A stretch of DNA of 51,287 nt from Intestinibacter sp964449895 (GTDB taxonomy: Bacteria; Bacillota; Clostridia; Peptostreptococcales; Peptostreptococcaceae). The notes beneath the pieces were generated by a model. It was not told the origin of the DNA and made no database searches. It saw nothing but the letters and a program-made list of their open reading frames with translations. The stretch spans positions 1-51,287 of the forward strand of contig CAYVBY010000016.1 of assembly GCA_964449895.1 (NCBI GenBank). Direction: 5' to 3'. A program made the translations under genes and the position numbers. Below, in pieces: positions 33,333 to 41,895 of the stretch; positions within the stretch are counted from its first letter, which is position 1; each line of letters starts with the position of its first letter.

Positions 33333-33515
33333 ATGATAACAAAAGATATGACTATAGGAGAAATACTAAGAATGAAACCTGAGGCTGCTGAAGTTTTAAT
33401 GAGTATGGGGATGGGATGTTTAGGTTGTCCTTCTGCTCAAGTTGAGACTTTAGAAGAAGCTTGTAAAGTTCATGGACATGATGTAGAAGATATTTTAACT
33501 AAATTAAACAAATAG
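33333..33515 (+). CDS. DUF1858 domain protein
   Basis: Small protein of 60 aa. 'MTIGEILRMKPEAAEVL' and 'GMGCLGCPSAQVETLEEAC' are the DUF1858 (hybrid-cluster-associated) signature with a CxxC. The start ATG at 33333 is 7 bases after GAGGTG; a longer upstream frame has no ribosome site. Likely binds a metal or takes part in redox chemistry; function not established. Single gene with its own terminator. Confidence 0.88.
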   Translation: MITKDMTIGEILRMKPEAAEVLMSMGMGCLGCPSAQVETLEEACKVHGHDVEDILTKLNK

Positions 33516-33540
33516 TATATTTATTTACATTAAAAAATAT

Positions 33541-33577
33541 ACTGCTACATAAAAGTTATATTGTGTAGCAGTTTTTT
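33541..33577 (+). terminator. Terminator after the DUF1858 gene
   Basis: ACTGCTACA (33541-33549) and TGTAGCAGT (33564-33572) form a perfect 9-bp stem with a following run of T. Confidence 0.92.
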
Positions 33578-33632
33578 GTGCAAAATGAAAATACAATAGT
33601 TACATCTCTAGTTAAAAATGAGGATTATTCTT

Positions 33633-34601
33633 CTAAGGTTTTACTTTTTGATAATATAAATCGACTATTTTCTTTTGATGTAATCGTATTTGATTTTTTA
33701 GATCTATAATGTAAGATACGACGACTAAAATAAAAAATTCAAGTTTAAATGCAAAGAACAAAGAAATAAGTACAACTAACATAAATAGTCTTACATATGA
33801 AATATTTTTGCTACGAGTTAGAATATAATCCTGTATTATTATAATTGAATCTCTAAATAAATAGTAATAAGCTATGTACTGTATTGTAGTTAATACGACT
33901 TTCAGGTGAAGAAAATCTATTTTTATATTTAGTAAGTTTAGTAGTTCTATAAATAAAATATAAGCTAAAGAAATATAAAAAGTATTTCTTTTTAAGCATA
34001 AAAATCTATTAAAAAGTTTTAGATTTGTAAAAATATAATGCTTCTTTTTTGCATTTTTAGTCAAAATGTTGAGTCTATTTCCAAAAAGTAAAGATATGTA
34101 ATAAACACAAAAGCAAATTCCAGCTACATAAAAAGAAATTAATAAATACACAAAAATAGTTAAATAATCTTTGAATGGTAAAAATCTAACCATTTGCTCA
34201 AATTCATCTATTAAACTATATCCAGTAAATCCCTTAGTATATAAATCTATAAAAATCACTAAGAAGCTACTAAGAATAGATGCAAAAAATACATCTTCCA
34301 TTAAAATACTATCCTTGTCCATAAAATAAGCACAGATTATTCCCATCAAAAAACTTTGGATAATAAATAATGCTCCAGCTATGTCTCCAACTACTATAAA
34401 TACAAGTAAAACAGAAACTATACCACTTAAAATACTATATTTTTTGCCACATTTTAGATATACTAAAGCGAAATAAACAGGAACACAAAAGTCTAAATAA
34501 ATACCGTATGCAAATCCAGTTGATAGTGCCAAAATAGTAATTACTACAAATAAAGAAGTAAGTATAGATGACAGTGTTAAATTTTTTATTGAATTATCCA
34601 T
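33633..34601 (-). CDS. DUF2232/YybS-like polytopic membrane protein
   Basis: Integral membrane protein of 322 aa with about eight helices. The N-terminal half resembles the YybS/DUF2232 family ('ILTSLFVVITILALSTGF', 'YFALVYLKCGKKYSILSG'), which is akin to ECF S-components. The start ATG at 34601 lies 9 bases after AGGAG; an ATG three codons earlier abuts that site and is unlikely. Substrate and role unknown. A lone gene, divergent from hydG. Confidence 0.7.
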   Translation of the reverse strand: MDNSIKNLTLSSILTSLFVVITILALSTGFAYGIYLDFCVPVYFALVYLKCGKKYSILSGIVSVLLVFIVVGDIAGALFIIQSFLMGIICAYFMDKDSILMEDVFFASILSSFLVIFIDLYTKGFTGYSLIDEFEQMVRFLPFKDYLTIFVYLLISFYVAGICFCVYYISLLFGNRLNILTKNAKKKHYIFTNLKLFNRFLCLKRNTFYISLAYILFIELLNLLNIKIDFLHLKVVLTTIQYIAYYYLFRDSIIIIQDYILTRSKNISYVRLFMLVVLISLFFAFKLEFFILVVVSYIIDLKNQIRLHQKKIVDLYYQKVKP

Positions 34602-34941
34602 AAAATTCATCTCCTATTAAATTTAATTATAGACAGTTTAATAATAAATAATTCTAACACAAATAATAAGATTTTTCGAATTTATTGCAAAACTTATTTG
34701 CTCATGCTATCCTTTAATTAAGGCTGACTCAAAAGAAAATCTGATGAGAAAGATAATTCAAAAAAGTATATCCATCTGATTACAAAATAGTTTTATGATG
34801 TAAAAAGATAGACATATGAATTTATTTTTTATAGAATTATTATGCCTTTGTATATACAAAGGTTTTTTTAATTTAGGTGCTTTTTAATTATCTACCTTAT
34901 TTATTCAGTCTAATAAATTGAAAAAAATTGGGGGAATAACA
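34602..34941. other. Divergent intergenic region / hydG leader
   Basis: No coding capacity beyond chance. It holds the minus-strand start of the DUF2232-like gene, a CCTTTAATTAAGG palindrome near 34711, a repeated ATCTGAT element (near 34738 and 34775) and a plus-strand terminator at 34845-34869. I could not match it to a known riboswitch class. Confidence 0.5.
34845..34869 (+). terminator. Terminator in the hydG leader
   Basis: CCTTTGTATATACAAAGG is a perfect palindrome (34845-34862) followed by seven T. Because the next gene upstream is on the opposite strand, it can only end a leader or small RNA transcribed towards hydG, 72 bases before its start. Confidence 0.8.
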
Positions 34942-36372
34942 ATGAAATATGATCCAAAGTCAAGTGTAGCAGGGGAATTTATAAACCATGAGGAGATTTT
35001 ATCAACTTTAGATTATGCACAAGAAAATAAAAATAATAAGGAATTAATTGAAAGTATATTAGAAAAAGCTGATAAAGCTAAAGGCTTAACACATAGAGAA
35101 GCCGCAATTTTATTAGAATGTGATGATGAAGAATTAACCAATAAAATGTTTAGATTGGCAGAAAATCTTAAAAAAAGATTTTATGGTAATCGTATAGTAA
35201 TGTTTGCACCATTATACCTTTCAAATTACTGTATAAATGGATGTGTATATTGTCCATACCATGCTAAAAATAAAACTATAGCTAGAAAAAAACTTACTCA
35301 AGAAGAAATTAAAAGAGAAGTTATAGCACTTCAAGATATGGGACATAAAAGACTTGCATTAGAAGCAGGAGAGGATCCTAAAAATAATCCAATAGAGTAT
35401 ATATTAGAATGTATAAAAACTATCTATAGCATAAAACATAAAAATGGAGCTATACGTAGAGTTAATGTAAATATAGCAGCTACAACTGTTGAAAATTATA
35501 GAAAGCTTAAAGATGCTGGTATAGGTACTTATATATTATTCCAAGAAACATACAACAAAGAATCTTATGAAAAATTACATCCAACAGGACCTAAAAAAGA
35601 TTATGCATATCATACAGAAGCAATGGATAGAGCTATGGAAGGTGGAATAGATGATGTAGGTCTTGGAGTATTATATGGTCTTAGTACATATAAATATGAA
35701 TTGGTCGGTATATTAATGCATGCTGAGCATTTAGAAGCTAAATTTGGAGTAGGTCCACATACAATATCTGTTCCAAGACTTAGACCAGCTAATGATATAA
35801 ATCCAGAAGATTTTCCAGAAGCATTATCAGATGAAATATTCCAAAAGATAGTTGCAATTATACGTTTAGCAGTTCCTTATACAGGTATGATAGTATCTAC
35901 TAGAGAATCTCAAGAAACTAGAGAAAAAGTTCTACATTTAGGAATTTCTCAAATAAGTGGTGCGTCTTCAACAAGTGTTGGTGGATATGCAGATAGAGAG
36001 CTTGGAATAAAAGAAGAAGTTACTAGTGCACAATTTGATATAGATGATGATAGAACTTTAGATGAAGTGGTTAATTGGCTATTAAAAATGGGATATATAC
36101 CAAGTTTTTGTACTGCATGTTATAGAGAAGGTAGAACAGGAGACAGATTTATGGCTCTATGTAAAAATGGTCAAATAGCTAATTGTTGTCAACCAAATGC
36201 ACTTATGACATTAAAAGAATATCTAGAAGATTATGCAAGTGAAGATACTAAAAAAGCAGGAGAAGCTTTAATTGATAGTGAAATCCCCAAAATACCAAAA
36301 GAAAAAATAAGAAAAATTGTAGAAGAAAGATTAGTTAAAATAGCAAATGGAGAACGTGATTTTAGATTCTAA
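34942..36372 (+). CDS. hydG: [FeFe]-hydrogenase H-cluster maturase HydG
   Basis: Radical-SAM enzyme that cleaves tyrosine to supply CO and cyanide ligands for the H-cluster. Length 476 aa. The radical-SAM motif is 'YCINGCVYC' (Cx3Cx2C, as in HydG), and the C-terminal second cluster motif is present exactly as C-x2-C-x22-C, starting at 'CTACYREGRTGDR' and ending at 'ANCC'. This C-terminal motif separates HydG from ThiH. The ATG at 34942 follows GGGGGA. hydE, hydF and the hydrogenase are not in the window. The gene has a terminator in its leader and one after it. Confidence 0.95.
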   Translation: MKYDPKSSVAGEFINHEEILSTLDYAQENKNNKELIESILEKADKAKGLTHREAAILLECDDEELTNKMFRLAENLKKRFYGNRIVMFAPLYLSNYCINGCVYCPYHAKNKTIARKKLTQEEIKREVIALQDMGHKRLALEAGEDPKNNPIEYILECIKTIYSIKHKNGAIRRVNVNIAATTVENYRKLKDAGIGTYILFQETYNKESYEKLHPTGPKKDYAYHTEAMDRAMEGGIDDVGLGVLYGLSTYKYELVGILMHAEHLEAKFGVGPHTISVPRLRPANDINPEDFPEALSDEIFQKIVAIIRLAVPYTGMIVSTRESQETREKVLHLGISQISGASSTSVGGYADRELGIKEEVTSAQFDIDDDRTLDEVVNWLLKMGYIPSFCTACYREGRTGDRFMALCKNGQIANCCQPNALMTLKEYLEDYASEDTKKAGEALIDSEIPKIPKEKIRKIVEERLVKIANGERDFRF

Positions 36373-36397
36373 TTTTAAAATATATTAATTTATATAT

Positions 36398-36437
36398 AAA
36401 AAGTGTACAGCTTAAAATTTAAGCTGTACACTTTTTT
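36398..36437. terminator. Bidirectional terminator between hydG and the NMO-like gene
   Basis: AAAAAGTGTACAGCTTAAA (from 36398) pairs perfectly with TTTAAGCTGTACACTTTTT (to 36436), with A and T runs giving activity on both strands. Confidence 0.93.
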
Positions 36438-36460
36438 AGTATATGAAAAATATATTACTT

Positions 36461-37516
36461 TTAAATTTCGGAAGTTAATTCGTCGATAACTTCCTTTACA
36501 GTTTGTATTTTATTTATTTTATAAGCTTCAGCTCCACAGAAAAGCAGAGCATTATCCACATCTCCATTTACTGCATTTATAAGAGCTTGAGATATGCAAT
36601 AAGGTGCTGTAGATGGTTTGCATGCATCCATACAATTATAGCATCTATCTATTTTAGGTTTATTATTTTTTAGATTTTCTAAAAATTTATTGTGTATAGC
36701 ACGTCCAGGTAAACCTACTGGACTTTTTACTATTTCAATATCTTCTTTTTTGCAATTTATATATGTATTTTTGTAATTGATATGGGCGTCACATTCTTTT
36801 GTTGCAACAAATCTAGTTCCTACTTGAACACCACTTGCTCCCAATTTCATATATTTTTTTACGTCAGAGCTTGTTGATATTCCACCTGCTGCTATAACAG
36901 GAATTTTTTTGTTGTACTTTTGACCGTATTCTTCAGCAATTTTTAGTATTTTTACAAATTCTCCATCATAGTCTATAGAATCTATATTTTTTAATTCTTC
37001 TTCATGAAAACCTAGATGTCCGCCTGCTTTTGGACCTTCTACGACTATCATATCTGCAGTTACTTTATGCTTTTTATCCCATATTTTAAGTAGTATATTA
37101 CAAGCTTTTGAAGATGATACAATAGGTGCAATTTTTACATTAGATTCCTTTGTAAATTTAGGAAGATTAACAGGAAGTCCTGCTCCTGAAATTATAAGAT
37201 CAATGCCTGCTTCTATAGAAGCTTTTACATGTTCTTCGTAAAAATTCATAGCTACCATAAGATTTATTCCTAAAGGTTTATCGTTACATAATTTTTTAGC
37301 TATTTGTATATGCTTTTTTAAAGCTTTTATATTTGTTTTAAGGGGATTTTTACTAAATTCTTCTTCATCATACCCCATATTTATACCTGAAATAACACCT
37401 ATACCTCCAGCATTACTTACAGCTGCTGCCAAAGATGATCTAGATATACCTATACCCATTCCACCTTGAATTATAGGTACTTTTGCGATTAAATTTCCAA
37501 TTTTTAATTGATTCAT
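36461..37516 (-). CDS. Nitronate monooxygenase-like NAD(P)H-dependent flavin oxidoreductase
   Basis: FMN-binding TIM-barrel protein of 351 aa related to FabK and nitronate monooxygenase. 'VPIIQGGMGIGIS', 'VVEGPKAGGHLGF', 'IPVIAAGGIST' and 'GASGVQVGTRFVATKECDA' are FMN and phosphate-site motifs. A C-terminal Cys motif C-x2-C-x3-C-x7-C ('CYNCMDACKPSTAPYC') could hold a metal or Fe-S cluster and is absent from the FabK encoded nearby. It diverges from the fatty-acid operon; a FabT box lies in the shared intergenic region, so co-regulation is possible. A TATAAT (minus strand, 37565-37570) is a likely -10. Confidence 0.82.
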   Translation of the reverse strand: MNQLKIGNLIAKVPIIQGGMGIGISRSSLAAAVSNAGGIGVISGINMGYDEEEFSKNPLKTNIKALKKHIQIAKKLCNDKPLGINLMVAMNFYEEHVKASIEAGIDLIISGAGLPVNLPKFTKESNVKIAPIVSSSKACNILLKIWDKKHKVTADMIVVEGPKAGGHLGFHEEELKNIDSIDYDGEFVKILKIAEEYGQKYNKKIPVIAAGGISTSSDVKKYMKLGASGVQVGTRFVATKECDAHINYKNTYINCKKEDIEIVKSPVGLPGRAIHNKFLENLKNNKPKIDRCYNCMDACKPSTAPYCISQALINAVNGDVDNALLFCGAEAYKINKIQTVKEVIDELTSEI

Positions 37517-37595
37517 AATATTTCCTCCAAATAGGAAATAAAAGTTTTACTAAGATTAAAACTCATTATACTATACAAATTTTTAAAAATAAAGG

Positions 37596-37624
37596 TTGAC
37601 TTTTTATTTTGAATGTATTATATT
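37596..37624 (+). promoter_or_regulatory. Promoter of the fatty-acid synthesis operon
   Basis: TTGACT (37596-37601), 17 bases, TATATT (37619-37624): a good sigma-A promoter about 90 bases before fabH. Confidence 0.78.
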
Positions 37625-37637
37625 TTGTTTATGATAA

Positions 37638-37654
37638 ATTTTGATTATCAAATT
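37638..37654 (+). promoter_or_regulatory. FabT operator
   Basis: ATTTTGATTATCAAATT matches the FabT box known from streptococci (ANTTTGATTATCAAATT) in all positions as I recall it. It starts 13 bases after the -10 box, so bound FabT would block transcription start or early elongation. The matching fabT gene closes the cluster. Confidence 0.85.
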
Positions 37655-37711
37655 ATTTAAAATAAAAAATATTTTAGAGTAAAATATTTTGAAGTTGAAA
37701 AGGAGGAGTGA

Positions 37712-38692
37712 ATGAAGGAGGTCGCTATAGCTGGAATTGGAAGATATATACCACCTAAAGTAGTTACAAATAATATGTTAAGTAAAATTGTAGATACTAA
37801 TGATGAGTGGATAGTTTCAAGAACTGGCATAAAACAAAGACATATTACTACAGGAGAAAATACATCTGATATAGCATCAAAGGCTGCATTTAAAGCGTTA
37901 GAAAATGCAGGTATAGATGCTTTAGATTTAGATTTAATAATTGTAGCTACTTGTACACCAGATATGTTTACCCCTGCTACAGCCTGCATAGTCCAAAAAA
38001 ATATAGGAGCAAAAAATGCTTTTGCTTTTGATTTAAGTGCTGCATGTTCAGGATTTATTTATGGAATAGACATTGCTAAATCTATGATGAAGCAAAATAA
38101 TATAAAAAATTCACTAATAATTGGAGCTGAAACATTATCTAAAACATTGAATTGGGATGATAGGTCAACTTGTATATTGTTTGGTGATGGAGCAGGAGCG
38201 GCGGTTTTATCTTTAAGTGAAGAAAAAGGTATAGTACATACTATCTGTAAATCACAGGGAGATAAATGGCAAAATCTTACTGTACCAGGCAAAGATGTAA
38301 AAAATCCTTATATAAAAGAAGCCGATATTCAAAATCCTTATTTACAAATGAATGGCGGAGAAATATTTAAATTTGCCACGGTTACAATGGTTAAATTGAT
38401 AAAAAAGATCTTAAAGGAAAATGATTTAACTTTAGAAGATATTGATTATATAGTGCCTCATCAAGCAAATGAGAGAATAATTCAATTTGCAGCCAAAAAG
38501 TTAGATTTACCTATGGAAAAATTTTATGTAAATATAGATGAATATGGAAATACTTCAGCTGCATCAATTCCAATTGCAATAAGTGAGATGGAAGAAAAAC
38601 ATTTACTTGAAAAGGGTAATAAGATAATAGCCGTTGGCTTTGGAGCAGGTCTTACATCAGGAGCCTGTTTAATTGAATGGACAAAAAATTAA
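37712..38692 (+). CDS. fabH: 3-oxoacyl-ACP synthase III (FabH)
   Basis: Condenses acetyl-CoA (or a branched starter) with malonyl-ACP to start fatty-acid synthesis. Catalytic triad: C112 in 'DLSAACSGF', His in 'VPHQANERII' and Asn in 'EYGNTSAASIP'. The conserved opening 'GIGRYIPPKVVTN' and 'DEWIVSRTGIKQRH' are present. Length 326 aa. AAGGAGG lies 5 bases before the ATG. First gene of the FabT-controlled operon. Confidence 0.96.
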   Translation: MKEVAIAGIGRYIPPKVVTNNMLSKIVDTNDEWIVSRTGIKQRHITTGENTSDIASKAAFKALENAGIDALDLDLIIVATCTPDMFTPATACIVQKNIGAKNAFAFDLSAACSGFIYGIDIAKSMMKQNNIKNSLIIGAETLSKTLNWDDRSTCILFGDGAGAAVLSLSEEKGIVHTICKSQGDKWQNLTVPGKDVKNPYIKEADIQNPYLQMNGGEIFKFATVTMVKLIKKILKENDLTLEDIDYIVPHQANERIIQFAAKKLDLPMEKFYVNIDEYGNTSAASIPIAISEMEEKHLLEKGNKIIAVGFGAGLTSGACLIEWTKN

Positions 38693-38784
38693 TTAAAATT
38701 TAATTTATATAAAATAATTAAGAAATAAAAGATTTACTAAGATTATAACTTAAAAATTAAAAGAGAAAAATGGAGGAAAAAAAT

Positions 38785-39009
38785 ATGTTTGAAAAAATAC
38801 AAGAAATGATGGTGGAAAGTTTATCTTTAGAAAAGGACGATATAAAATTAGACAGTACTTTTAAATCTTTAGAAATAGATTCTTTAGATGTATTTGAATT
38901 AGTAACTGAAATAGAAGAAGAATTTGATATAGAAATAGAAGATGCTGAAAACTTAAAATCAGTTCAAGATTTAGTAAACTACATAGAAGCAAAAGTTTCA
39001 TCAAAATAA
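38785..39009 (+). CDS. acpP: Acyl carrier protein
   Basis: Acidic 74-aa carrier protein. The phosphopantetheine site is S33 in 'EIDSLDVFELV'. The start ATG at 38785 follows TGGAGG with 8 bases spacing; an earlier in-frame start overlaps that site. It carries growing acyl chains for the neighbouring Fab enzymes. A 15-bp hairpin follows. Confidence 0.95.
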   Translation: MFEKIQEMMVESLSLEKDDIKLDSTFKSLEIDSLDVFELVTEIEEEFDIEIEDAENLKSVQDLVNYIEAKVSSK

Positions 39010-39033
39010 TTTAAAATACTAGTATTAATGGAA

Positions 39034-39067
39034 AATAAATCTAACTAAGCAATTAGTTAGATTTATT
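39034..39067 (+). repeat. 15-bp perfect hairpin with GCAA tetraloop between acpP and fabK
   Basis: AATAAATCTAACTAA (39034-39048) and TTAGTTAGATTTATT (39053-39067) flank the loop GCAA, a GNRA tetraloop. There is no T run, so it is more likely a processing or stability element protecting the acpP message than a terminator. Confidence 0.75.
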
Positions 39068-39112
39068 AAAATCCATGAAAATCTAAATAAATCATAGGAT
39101 TTAGGAGGGATT

Positions 39113-40036
39113 ATGAAAGATAACAAAATAACAAAATTACTTAATATAAAATATCCTATTATACAAGGTGGTATGGCTTGGATTGCAGATGCTTCTCTTG
39201 CTGTGGCAGTTAGTGAAGCTGGTGGTTTAGGGATAATTACAGGAGTTGGTCCTACAGAGCATGTAAGAGCTCAAATAAGAAAAGCTAAAGAATTAACTAA
39301 TAAACCTTTTGGTGTAAATGTAATGCTTATGCAAGAAAATGCAGATGAAATAGCCAAATTAGTCTGTGATGAAAAAGTCCCAGTAGTTACTACTGGTGCA
39401 GGAAGTCCTGGTAAATATATAGAAATGTGGAAAAAACACAAGATAAAAGTAATTCCAGTAGTTCCATCAGTTGCAATTGCAAAAAGAATGGAAAAATTTG
39501 GTGTAGATGCAGTTATAGCAGAAGGAATGGAATCAGGTGGACATATAGGTCAAATTACTACAATGAGTCTAGTACCTCAAGTAGTAGATGCAGTAAATAT
39601 ACCAGTTATAGCAGCTGGAGGAATAGGTGATGGAAGAGGAATTTCAGCATCATTTATGTTAGGCGCAGTAGGTGTTCAAATGGGAACTCGTTTTTTAGTT
39701 GCAAATGAATGTACAGTTCATCAAAATTATAAAGAAAAAGTTTTAAAAGCTAAAGACATAGAAACAGAAGTTACAGGGACATCAACATCTCATCCAGTAA
39801 GAGTTTTAAGAAATAAGCTTACTAGAGAATATTTGAAAATAGAAAAAGAAAATCCAAATTCTGAAAAGTTAGAGCAACTTACAAGAGGTGCTTTAAGAAA
39901 AGCAGTTATAGATGGAGATATAGAAAATGGAAGTATTATGGCAGGACAAATTGCAGGTCTTGTTAAAAAAGAACAAAGTTGCAAAGAGATAATGGAAGAA
40001 TTAATGGAAGAATTTAATAAATGTATGAATAGATAA
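39113..40036 (+). CDS. fabK: Enoyl-ACP reductase II (FabK)
   Basis: FMN-dependent trans-2-enoyl-ACP reductase, 307 aa, the last step of each elongation round; FabK is naturally insensitive to triclosan. Motifs: 'YPIIQGGMAWIADASLA', 'VIAEGMESGGHIG', 'IPVIAAGGIGDGRG' and 'GAVGVQMGTRFL'. AGGAGGG precedes the ATG. Its place between acpP and fabD is the same as in streptococci and clostridia, which settles FabK over nitronate monooxygenase. Confidence 0.94.
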   Translation: MKDNKITKLLNIKYPIIQGGMAWIADASLAVAVSEAGGLGIITGVGPTEHVRAQIRKAKELTNKPFGVNVMLMQENADEIAKLVCDEKVPVVTTGAGSPGKYIEMWKKHKIKVIPVVPSVAIAKRMEKFGVDAVIAEGMESGGHIGQITTMSLVPQVVDAVNIPVIAAGGIGDGRGISASFMLGAVGVQMGTRFLVANECTVHQNYKEKVLKAKDIETEVTGTSTSHPVRVLRNKLTREYLKIEKENPNSEKLEQLTRGALRKAVIDGDIENGSIMAGQIAGLVKKEQSCKEIMEELMEEFNKCMNR

Positions 40037-40109
40037 TGAATATATATAGAAATAGTAAAAAATATGTTTATATTTTAATTAGTTATTTAATGAGTAAGTG
40101 GAGGATTTT

Positions 40110-41045
40110 ATGAAGGATAATATGGCATTTCTTTTCCCAGGACAAGGAGCTCAATATGTAGGTATGGGGAAAAGTTTATATGAAAATATAGATGAATGTA
40201 AAGAAATATTTGATATGGGCGATGAAATACTTGGCATATCTATGACGGATATGATTTTTAACGGAAATGAAGAAGATTTAAAGAGAACTAAATATTCTCA
40301 ACCTGCAATACTACTTACATCAATTGCATGTGCAAAAGCACTAGAACTTAGAGGAATTTCTGCTAAGTATACTTTAGGTCTTTCATTAGGTGAATATGGA
40401 GCTGTAATGAATGCAGGAGCAATAAGTTTTGAAGATACTATTAAATTAATTAAAAAAAGAGCTGAAATAATGGATAGTGCTATAAGTTCAGACAAAGGAA
40501 CTATGGCAGCTATATTAAAATTAACACCTGAAAAACTTGAAGAGCTTATTAAAAAGGCTAGTGAGTTTGGAATAGTTGAAGGTGCAAATTACAATTGTCC
40601 AGGACAAGTAGTTATTTCGGGAGAGGTAAAGGCAATAAAAGCAAGTGTGAAAATAGCAAAGGAACTTGGAGGAAGAGCGTTACCTTTAAAAGTTAGTGGA
40701 CCTTTTCATAGCTCAATGTATAAGGAGGCTAGCTATGAATTTTATGAAGAATTAAAAAAGGTTGATATAAAAGATTTTAAAAAAGTAGCATATTCAAATG
40801 TTAAGGGAGCACCATACGAAGAAGAGGATGATATTAAAGAATTACTTAGACAACAAATAATGTCTCCTGTGTTATTTGAAAAAAGTGTTAGAGATTTATT
40901 AGAAAAGGGAGTAGATACATTTATAGAAGTTGGACCAAGTAAAACTTTAAGTGCTTTCGTAAAAAAAATAGATGAAAATGCTAATATTTACAATGTTGAA
41001 GATATTGAATCTTTAGAAAACACAATATCAAGTTTAATGAAATAG
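40110..41045 (+). CDS. fabD: Malonyl-CoA:ACP transacylase (FabD)
   Basis: Transfers malonyl from CoA to ACP, 311 aa. 'FLFPGQGAQYVGMG' opens the protein, the nucleophile is S92 in 'LGLSLGEYGA' and the catalytic His lies in 'SGPFHSSMY'. The ATG at 40110 follows TGGAGG; an in-frame GTG at 40098 overlaps that site and is rejected. Confidence 0.95.
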   Translation: MKDNMAFLFPGQGAQYVGMGKSLYENIDECKEIFDMGDEILGISMTDMIFNGNEEDLKRTKYSQPAILLTSIACAKALELRGISAKYTLGLSLGEYGAVMNAGAISFEDTIKLIKKRAEIMDSAISSDKGTMAAILKLTPEKLEELIKKASEFGIVEGANYNCPGQVVISGEVKAIKASVKIAKELGGRALPLKVSGPFHSSMYKEASYEFYEELKKVDIKDFKKVAYSNVKGAPYEEEDDIKELLRQQIMSPVLFEKSVRDLLEKGVDTFIEVGPSKTLSAFVKKIDENANIYNVEDIESLENTISSLMK

Positions 41046-41108
41046 AAAATAATCGATAAAATCGTAATATAAATTTATAGATAAATTATCTTAAAAATGG
41101 AGGAAGTT

Positions 41109-41849
41109 ATGTTAAAAGGTAAATGTGCTGTAATAACAGGTGCTTCAAGAGGTATAGGAAAAGCAATAGCTATAAAATTTGCAAAACAAGGTGCAAATAT
41201 AGTTATAAATTATAGAAATAATGAAGAAGAAGCCTTAAAGGTAAAAGAAGAATTAGATTCGTTAGGTTCTGATACTTTAATAGTAAAGGCTGATATAAGC
41301 GATATAAAAGAAGCAGAACATCTTATAAAGGAAGCTAAAAATCAATTTGGAAAAATTGACATATTAGTAAATAATGCAGGTATTACAAAGGATAATCTTT
41401 TAATAAGAATGAAAGAAGAAGATTTTGATAGTGTAATAAAGGTAAATTTAAAAGGAGCATTTAATTGTTTAAAAGCAGTTACTCCAATAATGTTAAAGCA
41501 AAAATCAGGAAAAATAGTAAATATGTCATCTGTAGTAGGTGTAGTTGGAAATCCAGGACAAATAAACTATTGCGCATCAAAAGCAGGTCTTATAGGTATG
41601 ACTAAATCTTTAGCAAGGGAAATAGGGAGCAGAGGTATAACAGTAAATGCCATAGCTCCAGGATTTATAGATACAGATATGACAAGAGTTTTAAATGAAG
41701 ATCAAAAGAAAAATATTTTACTACAAGTTCCATTAAATAGATTTGGAAGTGTGGAAGATATTGCAAATACAGCGTTATTTTTATCTAGTGACAGTTCAAA
41801 TTATATAACAGGACAAGTCATACATGTAGACGGCGGAATGGCTATGTAA
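41109..41849 (+). CDS. fabG: 3-oxoacyl-ACP reductase (FabG)
   Basis: NADPH-dependent SDR, 246 aa, reducing 3-oxoacyl-ACP. 'ITGASRGIGKAIA' is the cofactor loop, 'NNAGITKDNLLIRM' the FabG-specific segment, and the catalytic Ser and Tyr-Lys lie in 'VNMSSVVG' and 'YCASKAGLIG'. The ATG at 41109 follows TGGAGG; the ATG four codons earlier includes that site. Confidence 0.95.
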   Translation: MLKGKCAVITGASRGIGKAIAIKFAKQGANIVINYRNNEEEALKVKEELDSLGSDTLIVKADISDIKEAEHLIKEAKNQFGKIDILVNNAGITKDNLLIRMKEEDFDSVIKVNLKGAFNCLKAVTPIMLKQKSGKIVNMSSVVGVVGNPGQINYCASKAGLIGMTKSLAREIGSRGITVNAIAPGFIDTDMTRVLNEDQKKNILLQVPLNRFGSVEDIANTALFLSSDSSNYITGQVIHVDGGMAM

Positions 41850-41895
41850 AACAATTACTAATTGTGATTAAGAAAGTGATAATTGGGAGGATTAA

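Noticed and set aside
34730..34770. CTGATGAG with a nearby GAAA, as in a hammerhead ribozyme
   Set aside because: The required stem II, CGAAA and cleavage-site context cannot be arranged; chance in AT-rich DNA.
34942..36372. ThiH (tyrosine lyase of thiamine synthesis)
   Set aside because: The C-terminal C-x2-C-x22-C motif and the length of 476 aa are specific to HydG; no thi genes nearby.
39113..40036. Nitronate monooxygenase instead of FabK
   Set aside because: Its place inside the fab operon and the FabK-type motifs favour enoyl reductase; the NMO-like relative is the divergent gene at 36461.
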